Positions 27,425 through 35,964 of a stretch of DNA of 64,000 nt are shown piece by piece. Both the position numbers and the translations under genes were made by a program. Source of the stretch: Sphingobacterium sp. UBA5670. GTDB lineage: Bacteria > Bacteroidota > Bacteroidia > Sphingobacteriales > Sphingobacteriaceae. The notes beneath the pieces were generated by a model. It was not told where the DNA came from, did not search any database, and was given only the letters and a program-made list of their open reading frames with translations. Location of the stretch: positions 345,982 to 409,981 of the forward strand of contig NZ_DIIM01000018.1 in NCBI RefSeq assembly GCF_002420705.1, read 5' to 3'. Each line of letters begins with the position of its first letter. Within the stretch, counting starts at the first letter, position 1.

Positions 27425-28498
27425 ATGTTAGATAAATTACAAGCGATAAAGGAAAGATGGGAAGAAGTGGAAGCTGAGTTGAGCAACCCTGAAACCATGC
27501 AAGATATGAAACGTTTTGCCAAATTGAATAAAGAATACAAAGATTTAGGCAAAATCGTGGACCAATACCATATTTACAGAAATATGGTGAGCAATATTGA
27601 CACCAACAAGGACATCATCATGAACGAGAAGGATCAGGAACTTCGTGAGATGGCCAAAGAAGAGTTGGATCTTTTATATGTAGCCAAAGAAGAAAAAGAG
27701 GAAGAAATACGTTTAATGCTGATTCCGAAAGATCCAGAAGATGCGAAAAATGCCATTATCGAGATCCGTGGTGGTACGGGCGGTGATGAAGCAGCCTTAT
27801 TTGCGGGTGATCTTTACCGTATGTATACACGCTATTTCGAAACCAAAGGCTGGCGCAACGAGGTAATGGATGTTACCGAAGGAACTTCTGGCGGTTATAA
27901 AGAGGTGATCCTAAAAGTTATTGGAGATGATGCTTATGGCCAGTTGAAATACGAATCTGGCGTGCACCGTGTCCAACGTGTTCCGGATACCGAAACACAG
28001 GGTCGTGTACATACATCTGCTGCATCGGTAGCTGTTCTTCCTGAAGCCGAAGATGTGGATGTTGAAATCAATCCAGGTGATATTGAGTTACAGACATCCC
28101 GTTCGGGTGGTGCCGGTGGTCAGAACGTCAACAAGGTAGAAACCAAAGTACAGTTGACACATAAACCGACAGGTATCGTTGTCGTTTGTCAGGTAGAACG
28201 CTCCCAATTAGCCAACCGTGAGTTAGCCATGGAGATGTTGCGTAACAAACTCTACGAGCTTGAACTGAACAAAAAGAACGGCGACATCGCGGCAAAAAGA
28301 AAAACGTTGGTATCTACTGGAGACCGTTCTGCGAAAATTCGTACCTATAACTACCCACAAGGTCGCGTAACTGAACATCGTATCGGAATGACGATGTACA
28401 ACTTACCAGCAATTATGGATGGTGATATTCAAGGAATTATAGATGCATTGCAGTTTGCGGAGAATGCAGAAAAGATGAAAGAAGGTCAAGTAGACTAG
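27425..28498 (+). CDS. prfA: Peptide chain release factor 1
   Basis: RF1 recognises UAA and UAG stop codons and triggers peptide release. The 357-residue protein has the catalytic GGQ (G231, G232, Q233) and the class-defining REGGQ-adjacent block SRSGGAGGQNVNKVET. The codon-recognition tripeptide lies at residues 187-189 and reads PDT, where E. coli RF1 has PAT. The C-terminal block RTYNYPQGRVTEHRIG identifies RF1 rather than RF2. The four-tRNA cluster follows under its own promoter. Confidence 0.96.
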   Translation: MLDKLQAIKERWEEVEAELSNPETMQDMKRFAKLNKEYKDLGKIVDQYHIYRNMVSNIDTNKDIIMNEKDQELREMAKEELDLLYVAKEEKEEEIRLMLIPKDPEDAKNAIIEIRGGTGGDEAALFAGDLYRMYTRYFETKGWRNEVMDVTEGTSGGYKEVILKVIGDDAYGQLKYESGVHRVQRVPDTETQGRVHTSAASVAVLPEAEDVDVEINPGDIELQTSRSGGAGGQNVNKVETKVQLTHKPTGIVVVCQVERSQLANRELAMEMLRNKLYELELNKKNGDIAAKRKTLVSTGDRSAKIRTYNYPQGRVTEHRIGMTMYNLPAIMDGDIQGIIDALQFAENAEKMKEGQVD

Positions 28499-28515
28499 TT
28501 TTTTTTCAAAAAATC

Positions 28516-28546
28516 TTTGCAGATACGTAAACAAACGCTATATTTG
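28516..28546 (+). promoter_or_regulatory. Promoter of the tRNA-Asp cluster
   Basis: TTTG (28516-28519), a 19-base spacer and TATATTTG (28539-28546) form a perfect phylum-consensus promoter. It lies 25 bases upstream of the first tRNA, so the 5' leader before processing is about 20 bases. Confidence 0.8.
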
Positions 28547-28571
28547 CACACCTTCTGAGGAGAAGGGTTGA

Positions 28572-28645
28572 GGTCTGGTAGTTCAGCTGGTTAGAATACA
28601 TGCCTGTCACGCATGGGGTCGCGGGTTCGAGTCCCGTCCAGACCG
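28572..28645 (+). tRNA. tRNA-Asp (anticodon GUC), copy 1
   Basis: Full cloverleaf: acceptor GGUCUGG with CCAGACC, D arm GUUC/GAAU, anticodon stem CAUGC/GCAUG with loop CUGUCAC, T stem GCGGG/CCCGU, discriminator G. CCA is not encoded (CTT follows). Confidence 0.98.
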
Positions 28646-28704
28646 CTTCAAAAGAGAGAGAAATCTCATACGTTCTTTAACAAATTAAGTTTTTAAGATT
28701 TTTA

Positions 28705-28778
28705 GGTCTGGTAGTTCAGCTGGTTAGAATACATGCCTGTCACGCATGGGGTCGCGGGTTCGAGTCCCGTCCAGACCG
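28705..28778 (+). tRNA. tRNA-Asp (anticodon GUC), copy 2
   Basis: Identical to copy 1 over all 74 bases and separated from it by 59 bases. The genome encodes CCA immediately after the discriminator (28779-28781), unlike copies 1 and 3. Confidence 0.98.
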
Positions 28779-28812
28779 CCAAAAATTATTAAAAACAATC
28801 CTTAAGATTTTA

Positions 28813-28886
28813 GGTCTGGTAGTTCAGCTGGTTAGAATACATGCCTGTCACGCATGGGGTCGCGGGTTCGAGTCCCGTCCAGACCG
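28813..28886 (+). tRNA. tRNA-Asp (anticodon GUC), copy 3
   Basis: Identical to copies 1 and 2, and 34 bases after copy 2. The spacer before it repeats part of the spacer before copy 2 (TTAAGATTTT just upstream of the gene). CTA follows the discriminator, so CCA is not encoded. Confidence 0.98.
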
Positions 28887-28910
28887 CTAAAATTTTAAAA
28901 ACACATTGTT

Positions 28911-28984
28911 GGTCTGGTAGTTCAGCTGGTTAGAATACATGCCTGTCACGCATGGGGTCGCGGGTTCGAGTCCCGTCCAGACCG
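28911..28984 (+). tRNA. tRNA-Asp (anticodon GUC), copy 4
   Basis: Identical to the other three copies, 24 bases after copy 3. CCA is encoded at 28985-28987. The shared terminator follows at once. Confidence 0.98.
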
Positions 28985-28990
28985 CCAACA

Positions 28991-29029
28991 AAAAAAGCAT
29001 CATTTATAATTAAATGATGCTTTTTTTTT
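28991..29029 (+). terminator. Terminator of the tRNA cluster
   Basis: A GCATCATTTA stem with a TAAT loop is extended by flanking A residues and followed by nine T residues. It ends the tRNA transcript 4 bases after the encoded CCA and may also serve the convergent small gene. Confidence 0.92.
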
Positions 29030-29049
29030 GCCTTAACAATACACAGCTA

Positions 29050-29274
29050 TTATTTTTTTAATTCGTACTGAAGAGCTCCCGAAGGGCAATGCCTGATCTG
29101 TTCAATCAATTCAGCCGTACTCGCATTTTGGGCTATAATCCAGGGTTTATCTTTCGGATGATACACATTCGGCAGACTCTTCACACAAACTGCAGCATGA
29201 GCGCAGCGTTCAGGTATCCAAAGAACGGTTATCTCTCCATTTGGATGTGGGTAGCGAATTATTTTTTCTTCCAT
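29050..29274 (-). CDS. Divergent 4Fe-4S mono-cluster protein (Fer4_19 / YjdI-like)
   Basis: A 74-residue protein with cysteines C24, C30 and C63 in the blocks CAHAAVC and HCPSGALQYE, plus KPWI, which match the Fer4_19 family (E. coli YjdI has the same CxHxxxC ... CPSGAL arrangement). It probably carries one iron-sulfur cluster, although only three cysteines are present; H26 may contribute. The physiological partner is unknown. It lies 48 bases downstream of the MFS gene in the same direction and may be co-transcribed with it. Confidence 0.8.
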   Translation of the reverse strand: MEEKIIRYPHPNGEITVLWIPERCAHAAVCVKSLPNVYHPKDKPWIIAQNASTAELIEQIRHCPSGALQYELKK

Positions 29275-29322
29275 AATACAAATCTCTCTTTCAGGGCTAA
29301 TAACAATAAAGACAATTTTGTT

Positions 29323-30564
29323 TTAAGAATCGGCACGTCGTTTTCTGATCATATTGCTCACCCGATAGATCATAAAGATACCAACGACAGAAAGAAGAAT
29401 GACGATTAATCCTAAGGTGGGGTAATGTTCCAAGGGACTTTCTTTTGTTTCTTGGACAATGATTACACCTGCTAGTGAAGCAGCCACACCACCTGCTAGC
29501 TGCTGTAAGGACGAACTGATACTCATAAAGGCACCTCGATCTTTCATCTCCGGAACAGCAGTAATCAAGGCCGAAGATGGTGTCATGCGGCTCAAAATAC
29601 CCGCCATCATCAAAATATTTAAGATAACAACGATATAAAACGGCGTAACTCCCAAGTTTGTATAAATAAATACAACGACCATAAGCCAAAGCGAAGCAAA
29701 GGCAAAAATCTTAAACTTATCGTAGCGATCACTTAATTTACCCACAATAGGCATAATGATCAAGGAGGCAATACCCGAAATCATAAACAGCATCGGCAGC
29801 TGTTCGTGGCTTACATTTAAGTTATTGACGGCAAAAGCACTTCCAAAAGGCATCATCATATAACCGCCGATAGACAACAAAGCCGTTGCCATAAAGCCGA
29901 CACGATATTCTCGCTGCGAAAAAGTCAACCACAGATGCTTCAGCGCAGATTGATGTTTCTGAAGACCGATATGTGCCGTAATAGGAATGAGTTTGACCGC
30001 TATGATAATCACAATAATCAAAGCCATTACTGCAATCCACAGGAAGGCACTATGCCAACCCCAATTATTTGCAATATATAATCCGATGGGGATACCCAGG
30101 ACTTGACTTGCACCGAAGCCCATCTGCACAAACCCCATCACTCGTCCCCTTTGCTGAAGGCTAAAGATGTCGGTAATAATAGCCATAGAAATCGAACCGA
30201 TAACACCGCCAAACAGCCCCGTGACGATTCGTGCAGCAACCAAAGTCCAGTAATCGTTGGCAAAGCTACAGCAGAACGTCCCTATAATAAAACCCGAATA
30301 AAAAAATAACAGTAGTTTCTTCCGGTCAAAACGATCGGCAAATCCCGCTGTCAGCAGACCCGAAGCACCAGCACTAAAGGCATAAGCCGAAACCGCAATA
30401 CCAAATTGAGCTGGTTTGAGATCGATCGCTTTCATCAGGATATCCCCCATCGGTGACATCACCATAAAATCAAGCACGACGGTGAATTGTGTCATTGCCA
30501 ATAAAAACACCACAAGTTTTTGATAGGCCGTAAAGGGGGCGTTATCAAGTTTATTTATTTCCAT
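29323..30564 (-). CDS. MFS transporter (drug-efflux-like)
   Basis: A 413-residue major facilitator superfamily protein with twelve predicted helices. The A-like motif GFADRFDRKKLLLF lies between helices two and three, and GKLSDRYDKFKIF repeats it in the second half. The C-terminus is basic (RKRRADS). The overall pattern fits DHA1-type antiporters and sugar or drug exporters; the substrate cannot be assigned. ATG 30564 starts directly before the amphipathic N-terminus. The Fer4_19 gene is the next gene downstream. Confidence 0.85.
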   Translation of the reverse strand: MEINKLDNAPFTAYQKLVVFLLAMTQFTVVLDFMVMSPMGDILMKAIDLKPAQFGIAVSAYAFSAGASGLLTAGFADRFDRKKLLLFFYSGFIIGTFCCSFANDYWTLVAARIVTGLFGGVIGSISMAIITDIFSLQQRGRVMGFVQMGFGASQVLGIPIGLYIANNWGWHSAFLWIAVMALIIVIIIAVKLIPITAHIGLQKHQSALKHLWLTFSQREYRVGFMATALLSIGGYMMMPFGSAFAVNNLNVSHEQLPMLFMISGIASLIIMPIVGKLSDRYDKFKIFAFASLWLMVVVFIYTNLGVTPFYIVVILNILMMAGILSRMTPSSALITAVPEMKDRGAFMSISSSLQQLAGGVAASLAGVIIVQETKESPLEHYPTLGLIVILLSVVGIFMIYRVSNMIRKRRADS

Positions 30565-30884
30565 ACTCTCCGTATTGCTTCGGTTTAAACTGGCCTAAAA
30601 ATACAGAAGTGCGCGAACATTCTTTGTAATAAGTTTGCAAATTTCTACGAGTTCCCTTTTGCCTTCTTGACGATCGTATTGTTAACGATGCCGCTCGAAA
30701 TGCTGCCTTTTGTACACCTATCTATGGGAGCAGAAGAAAGCATCCCGCAACAAAACCTTCATGATTTCGCAGACACCAACAGCCATGAAGCGGGCTGAAG
30801 TTCCTTCCGGTTAATAACCGAGCGTAGCAAGCTCATTAATATCTTAATGAAAAATACGAATCAATAACATCAGACACTTTAAAA
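30565..30884. other. Intergenic region upstream of the MFS gene
   Basis: About 320 bases without a credible gene. A 13-bp palindrome CGGTTAATAACCG lies at 30808-30820. No consensus promoter stands out for the MFS gene. Confidence 0.5.
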
Positions 30885-30920
30885 AAAAGCCAGCATCTGT
30901 TTCGACAGATGCTGGCTTTT
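30885..30920 (-). terminator. Terminator after the GH2 gene
   Basis: A perfect 16-bp stem (30885-30900 with 30905-30920) closes a four-base loop (TTCG on the plus strand). The eight A residues on its left give the T tract on the minus strand. Confidence 0.93.
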
Positions 30921-30938
30921 GATCCGATATGAAGCTAC

Positions 30939-33900
30939 TTATTCAGCTATAACAGCAAACTCAGCTCCAGAGGCATAATCATCACCACGTTGGGAATTAA
31001 GTCCAGTAAAACGAATATAACGTCCTTTTACAGGTTTCTCAAATCGAATAGTTTTCAATTTTTTGCTTCGTTCAAAAGATCCCGACATCACATCCTCCCA
31101 ATTCTTGCCATCCTTGCTCACCTGAATCTTGTAATCCTTAATATCGCCATTCGGCCCATCCTGTCTTGGCAGAAAAGTGAACCCTTTAATCGTTTTGATA
31201 CTCGCAGCATCAAAATCAACCCAATGCGGATATTGTGCCACAGTAACCGAATACATGGTGTGCCAGATCGAAGATGGGTCTCCATCCAATAGGTTCTTGG
31301 CATCACCTTCACCAGTTTCCTGACTTGAAGCAAAGACAACCTCCATTGGAATAGTCTCGATTTTTGTGTATTGCTGTGTTACCTTTAATTTCTCGTTATG
31401 CTGATACCAAGCAGTTACGGTACCACCAGTACGCAAATCAAAAGGGGCTTTATAGATCGTTGCCTTCCCATTGTTCAGACTATATACAACAGGTTCATTC
31501 TGATTACCAGACAAAATAGAAACTTCACCGTTTGAACTTCTTGCCAAAGAAATTGGCGCATCGCCTGCGGTTGCTACATGCGCTTTCTCCATCACATCAT
31601 CCTGTTGAATCGGGCGGATAATAAAGCCTATTGCAGTGGGTACTGCTTTCACACGATCTTTGTCCAATGGCGGCCCTTGTCCACAGCTATTGCCTCCCAG
31701 CCCGGTTACCGCAGCATCGAGATGCAGGTGTACTCCCGAACTTTTTGGCAATTGATAAGGATGTGGTGCAAAGGTCAACTCAAGCTCACTATATGCCAAA
31801 GCCGAGGTCGCTAAATGTTCTTTCGCAACAAAGATAGCCCCTTGTCCCGCACTGTTTGTCAATGCTGTCCAGCGTACATCCTCGTTGTTGCTCATATTTT
31901 GTGGATTAGGCCACGGCACAAACTGGTCTTTTATCGTACTTCTGTGCAATTCAATAAACTGAGCCGTCTTGCGATCTGCATAATTATTGATCGGCCCACG
32001 TCCATAATAACTATAATTACCGTATTCAGCAGGTAGCTGCAGAGAATAACCTAATCGGGCTAAAACGACGCTCGCATTATTGGATGTAATACTCGATGAA
32101 AGCTCAATAGATCCATCCTTGTAGACTGTCCAGATCTGATTGCTTGTAAATTTAAAGTCGTCCTTACCAAAAGGTTTGTCCGTATGCTCTTTGAGGGTGT
32201 AAGTTCCCGAAGTTCCGCCCAACAAAGACGCACCATAAGGAGCCTGCGATTCAACTGTAAACGCCAATACAACTGTTCCATCTTTTTTGGTATAGCTGTT
32301 TGAAGACAAAACCTTATGTTTCAGATTATGCAGTCCTTTTTCAAACCATTGTTGATAAGCCCAGTTATCATTGTCAACCGGAGCACGTAGTGCATCCAAT
32401 TTAGGACCTTCGCCATCGCGGATAATTTGTTTACCGGCATAAGTTAGATTATATATCGAGCCAGTTTTATTGTCAAACTTCGCGATAAAATGATCTCCCT
32501 TCACGACCTGTAAATCGCCTTCTTTGGAAAGCTCCGGAGTTTCCCCTTGCGCAACAGATGAAATCAGCGGTTTATTTTCAGCAGCTTTGACAAAAAGCTG
32601 TTCCTCCATCTGGACGAAACCCTTTGTTGCCCATGGTCTATCTTCATTGAGAATAAACTGCACTTTCACAAAATATTCCGATCCCGCATCTAACTGCGCA
32701 TAATGTATTGGCAATACAAGCTGCTTGCGTTGGCGCGCTTTGGGCAAATCCGCTGTACTGATAGTGCTTTTGCTATTCGTTACTTCTACGCCATCTTTGA
32801 ATAACGACCATTGTACCTGATAATCGGATAGGTCCTTAAAATAATTTTTATTAAATAGTTCGATTTTACCCTGCTGCATATCAACAGCCTTTACACCTGC
32901 ATTTTGGTAAACCTTTTTCACCTCGTAATACTGCGGTTTAGGCTTCATATCGGCAAAGATCAACCCATTATTGACAAAGGTTCCGTCATTGGGTTTATCC
33001 CCAAAATCACCACCATAGGCTAGGAAGCGTTCGCCGGTCTTTTTATCATAATAGTACATCGCCTGATCGATCCAATCCCAAATGGCGCCGCCCATAAAGA
33101 AATTTGTCGATTCGATGGCTTCCCAATAATCAATCAAGTTACCGACAGCATTTCCCATCGAATGTGAATATTCTGAGATATGGAAAGGATATTTCAATTT
33201 GTAAGTACCTTTTACAGCGCCTCTTACCCAGTCAATTGACGGATATTGGTTGGACCCCATATCTACGATTGCATTGTTACGCTCGTATTGAACAGGTCTT
33301 GATGTATCAATTTTCTTGATAGCCTGATAGGCTGCCACAAAATTATCGCCGGGACCGGCTTCGTTTCCTAAAGACCAAATGACGACAGCCGGATGATTGA
33401 TGGTCGAATGCACCATTTCGATATTACGGGCCACATGTGCATTCTTCCATTCAGGAACATGCGAGAGAGATTCTTTTCCATAATAATACTCATGACTTTC
33501 GATATTGGCTTCATCCTCCAGATAAATCCCATATTTATCGCACAGGTAATACCAATACGCAGGTTCCGGATAATGCGAATTACGAACGTGGTTGATATTG
33601 GCCCTTTTCATCAATTTTACCTCAGCTTCCATCTGTTCTCTCGTCACCACTTTACCATGCTCAGGATTGGTCTCGTGCCGGTTGACACCTTTTAATTTGA
33701 CTGTTTTGCCGTTGATATAATAATAACGACCAGCTAGACCAAATTCATCATCAGCGGCTTTGGTATCTTTTATCTCAACTTTTCTAAATCCGACGTAGGT
33801 TGAAATAGTCTCAACCGTTTTGTTCTTTTTATCCTTCAATTCAGCCACCAAAGTATACCGATAAGGTAATTCGGCAGACCATTTATTCGGATTTTGAACA

Positions 33901-34985
33901 TTCAATGTCGCGGCTACGCTATTAGAAGCCTGACTGCCCAGCGGAGGAACAAGTGCCGATGCCTCAGTTTGGTCTACAAGCGTATTTTCGTCACTATACA
34001 ATTTATTCTTATAGAGTGAATATAGCACTTTATAGCCTTCAGCCTGTTTACTGCCTAGATTTCGTACCGCGCTGGTAATTTTCAAGGAACCATTTTCATA
34101 GTTGCTATCCAAATCTGGAATAGCCGCCAGATCACGGATTTGCACTTTTGGCGTTGAAGTCAGGGAAACATCGCGAAATATACCGGGCAATCTAAACATA
34201 TCCTGATCTTCCAAAAAGGAAGCATCGGAACTACGATAGACTTCAACTGCCAACACGTTTTCAGCTCCCTTTTTCAAGTAAGCCGAAATATTGAAAGAAG
34301 CTAAATTTCTTGAATTTTTAGAAAAACCAACGTATTTTCCATTTATCCACAGGTAGAAAAAAGAATCTACCCCATCAAAATTGATAAATACCTCGCGGCC
34401 GTCCCAGTCAGCGGGTACTGTAAAATTGCGTCGATAGGATCCTACTTCATTACGATAAACATAGGTTGTCCAATCCTGCGCCGGTGTACGCATTACCCCA
34501 CCCTTCCAATCATCGATCTTTACCTGATGATGAAAGATAACACGCTGATTGGTATAAATAGGAACGCCATACTTCAAGCTTCCATCCTTTTGTATCCCAT
34601 AAATATTCCAGCTCATGGGTACCGGTACCGATTCCCAGCCATCGACATTATAGGTAGGATTATAAAAATCCTTTGGCCGCTCCTCCGGAGTCTTTACCCA
34701 ATTGAATTTCCAGGATCCATTGAGCGAAATCCAATAGTTACTATGCTCGGGAAGTACTTTTCGGGCACTTTCTACGTTTTGAAAGGAGAAGAACGACGCA
34801 TGCGGCAGTTCTTTATTCAGTGATAATAATTGAGGCGATTCCCATTCATTCCCTTTTGGAGACTGTGAAGCGCCATACTGGAAACCGTCGATAGAAGGCG
34901 TAATCGTTTGTCCTATCGTAACAGTCGTGTCCAGTGACAGCAATGAGGCTAGAATCGTTGAAAAAATAACAGATTTTCTTAACAT
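30939..34985 (-). CDS. Beta-galactosidase-like GH2 enzyme with C-terminal F5/8 (discoidin) domain
   Basis: A 1348-residue secreted glycoside hydrolase. After a signal peptide come the sugar-binding, Ig-like and TIM-barrel domains of GH2. The acid/base is E542 in SLGNEAGPG and the nucleophile E605 in FHISEYSHSMGN; the LacZ small-chain and DUF4981-type domains follow. The last 140 residues, from about 1210, form an F5/8 type C carbohydrate-binding domain (GFTFLPRQDG ... GRYIRFTGLNSQ). The LacZ-like C-terminal half favours beta-galactosidase. I chose ATG 34985, because the longer frame from 35030 adds 15 residues ahead of the signal peptide. It is monocistronic. Confidence 0.9.
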   Translation of the reverse strand: MLRKSVIFSTILASLLSLDTTVTIGQTITPSIDGFQYGASQSPKGNEWESPQLLSLNKELPHASFFSFQNVESARKVLPEHSNYWISLNGSWKFNWVKTPEERPKDFYNPTYNVDGWESVPVPMSWNIYGIQKDGSLKYGVPIYTNQRVIFHHQVKIDDWKGGVMRTPAQDWTTYVYRNEVGSYRRNFTVPADWDGREVFINFDGVDSFFYLWINGKYVGFSKNSRNLASFNISAYLKKGAENVLAVEVYRSSDASFLEDQDMFRLPGIFRDVSLTSTPKVQIRDLAAIPDLDSNYENGSLKITSAVRNLGSKQAEGYKVLYSLYKNKLYSDENTLVDQTEASALVPPLGSQASNSVAATLNVQNPNKWSAELPYRYTLVAELKDKKNKTVETISTYVGFRKVEIKDTKAADDEFGLAGRYYYINGKTVKLKGVNRHETNPEHGKVVTREQMEAEVKLMKRANINHVRNSHYPEPAYWYYLCDKYGIYLEDEANIESHEYYYGKESLSHVPEWKNAHVARNIEMVHSTINHPAVVIWSLGNEAGPGDNFVAAYQAIKKIDTSRPVQYERNNAIVDMGSNQYPSIDWVRGAVKGTYKLKYPFHISEYSHSMGNAVGNLIDYWEAIESTNFFMGGAIWDWIDQAMYYYDKKTGERFLAYGGDFGDKPNDGTFVNNGLIFADMKPKPQYYEVKKVYQNAGVKAVDMQQGKIELFNKNYFKDLSDYQVQWSLFKDGVEVTNSKSTISTADLPKARQRKQLVLPIHYAQLDAGSEYFVKVQFILNEDRPWATKGFVQMEEQLFVKAAENKPLISSVAQGETPELSKEGDLQVVKGDHFIAKFDNKTGSIYNLTYAGKQIIRDGEGPKLDALRAPVDNDNWAYQQWFEKGLHNLKHKVLSSNSYTKKDGTVVLAFTVESQAPYGASLLGGTSGTYTLKEHTDKPFGKDDFKFTSNQIWTVYKDGSIELSSSITSNNASVVLARLGYSLQLPAEYGNYSYYGRGPINNYADRKTAQFIELHRSTIKDQFVPWPNPQNMSNNEDVRWTALTNSAGQGAIFVAKEHLATSALAYSELELTFAPHPYQLPKSSGVHLHLDAAVTGLGGNSCGQGPPLDKDRVKAVPTAIGFIIRPIQQDDVMEKAHVATAGDAPISLARSSNGEVSILSGNQNEPVVYSLNNGKATIYKAPFDLRTGGTVTAWYQHNEKLKVTQQYTKIETIPMEVVFASSQETGEGDAKNLLDGDPSSIWHTMYSVTVAQYPHWVDFDAASIKTIKGFTFLPRQDGPNGDIKDYKIQVSKDGKNWEDVMSGSFERSKKLKTIRFEKPVKGRYIRFTGLNSQRGDDYASGAEFAVIAE

Positions 34986-35015
34986 AATGTAATTAAGCAA
35001 TTTAGTCCAGGAAAC

Positions 35016-35046
35016 CAAATGTAACTTCATTTTGTAGCAATAACAA
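35016..35046 (-). promoter_or_regulatory. Promoter of the GH2 gene
   Basis: On the minus strand, TTG (35046-35044), a 20-base spacer and TACATTTG (35023-35016) match the consensus. Initiation near 35010 gives a leader of about 25 bases. Confidence 0.6.
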
Positions 35047-35243
35047 GCAGATTATGAAAGCACTCGATTGCGAAACTTTTTCGATACAAAAAACTGGCAA
35101 TTTACAGCCATTTTGCGTTTTGAAATTGCTTAAAAGATCGCAATGTAGAGATGGTAGATAAAATAGCCTGCACATAAAATGAAACAGGTCAGCATGGACG
35201 CTCTGACTCAAAAACAGCAACTGATTTCAATAAAAACAAATGC

Positions 35244-35274
35244 TTTCGGTTTCAAGGAATAAGCCGTATTTTTG
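35244..35274 (+). promoter_or_regulatory. Promoter of the sigma/protease unit
   Basis: TTTC (35244-35247), a 19-base spacer and TATTTTTG (35267-35274) fit the housekeeping consensus with one -33 mismatch. The leader is about 95 bases. The rest of the 391-base divergent region (34986-35376) holds no gene. Confidence 0.45.
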
Positions 35275-35376
35275 GGGATAGATTTCGCTTTAAACAAATA
35301 AAAGTTTACGTTTGAAAATATTTCGAAGAATTTTATTTTTCAAAGGGTTACAATTTAAGCATTAAGGTATTAATAG

Positions 35377-35949
35377 GTGAGTAAATTCAGTAAATCAGTC
35401 CTGCTAGAAAATGATGAGCAAATCATTGAAGGCATCAAAGACGGCAACAGCTTGGCGATAGATGCTATCTATAAGCGATACTATCCGTCCATAAGCCATA
35501 TGATATTGCAGAACAACGGAAGCGAGGATGAAGCGAAAGATATCTTTCAAGAAGCTGTGATTGTGCTCTACGATAAGGTTTCCAAAGGGAACTTTGAGCT
35601 CAGCAGCAAGTTAAAAACATATCTTTACTCGATTTGCAGAAGGCTTTGGCTTAAGCAACTCAATCGTGCTGGTTTTGGCAACAGTGACATTAGCGGTTAT
35701 GAAGATTCCTTATTTGAAGAAGAAGATCTACAACAGCATCAAGAACTTGAAAAAAAGTTCGATCAAATGGAACTAGCCTTAGAGAAAATGGGAGAACCTT
35801 GTAAGACCATCTTACATGATTTCTACATCTTAAACCATTCGATGCAGGACATCTGTGAAAAATTTGGTTATACCAATACAGATAATGCCAAGACTCAGAA
35901 GTATAAATGCCTACAACGGCTGAAAAAAATATTTTTTTCAACAGATTAA
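35377..35949 (+). CDS. RNA polymerase sigma factor, ECF-like
   Basis: A 190-residue sigma-70 family protein with region 2 (AIDAIYKRYYPSISHMILQNNGSEDEAKDIFQEAVIVLYDKV, in parts) and region 4 (EKMGEPCKTILHDFYILNHSMQDICEKFGYTN). It lacks regions 1 and 3, as ECF factors do. The start is GTG 35377; no ATG lies near the conserved N-terminus. The next gene starts 15 bases after the stop and encodes a membrane protein with an anti-sigma-like N-terminus and a protease domain, which is probably its regulator. Confidence 0.87.
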   Translation: MSKFSKSVLLENDEQIIEGIKDGNSLAIDAIYKRYYPSISHMILQNNGSEDEAKDIFQEAVIVLYDKVSKGNFELSSKLKTYLYSICRRLWLKQLNRAGFGNSDISGYEDSLFEEEDLQQHQELEKKFDQMELALEKMGEPCKTILHDFYILNHSMQDICEKFGYTNTDNAKTQKYKCLQRLKKIFFSTD

Positions 35950-35964
35950 AATTTGAGTAACACC

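Noticed and set aside
28572..28987. The four tandem repeats read as a CRISPR-like or mobile repeat array
   Set aside because: Each unit folds as a complete tRNA-Asp and the spacers are short and unequal.
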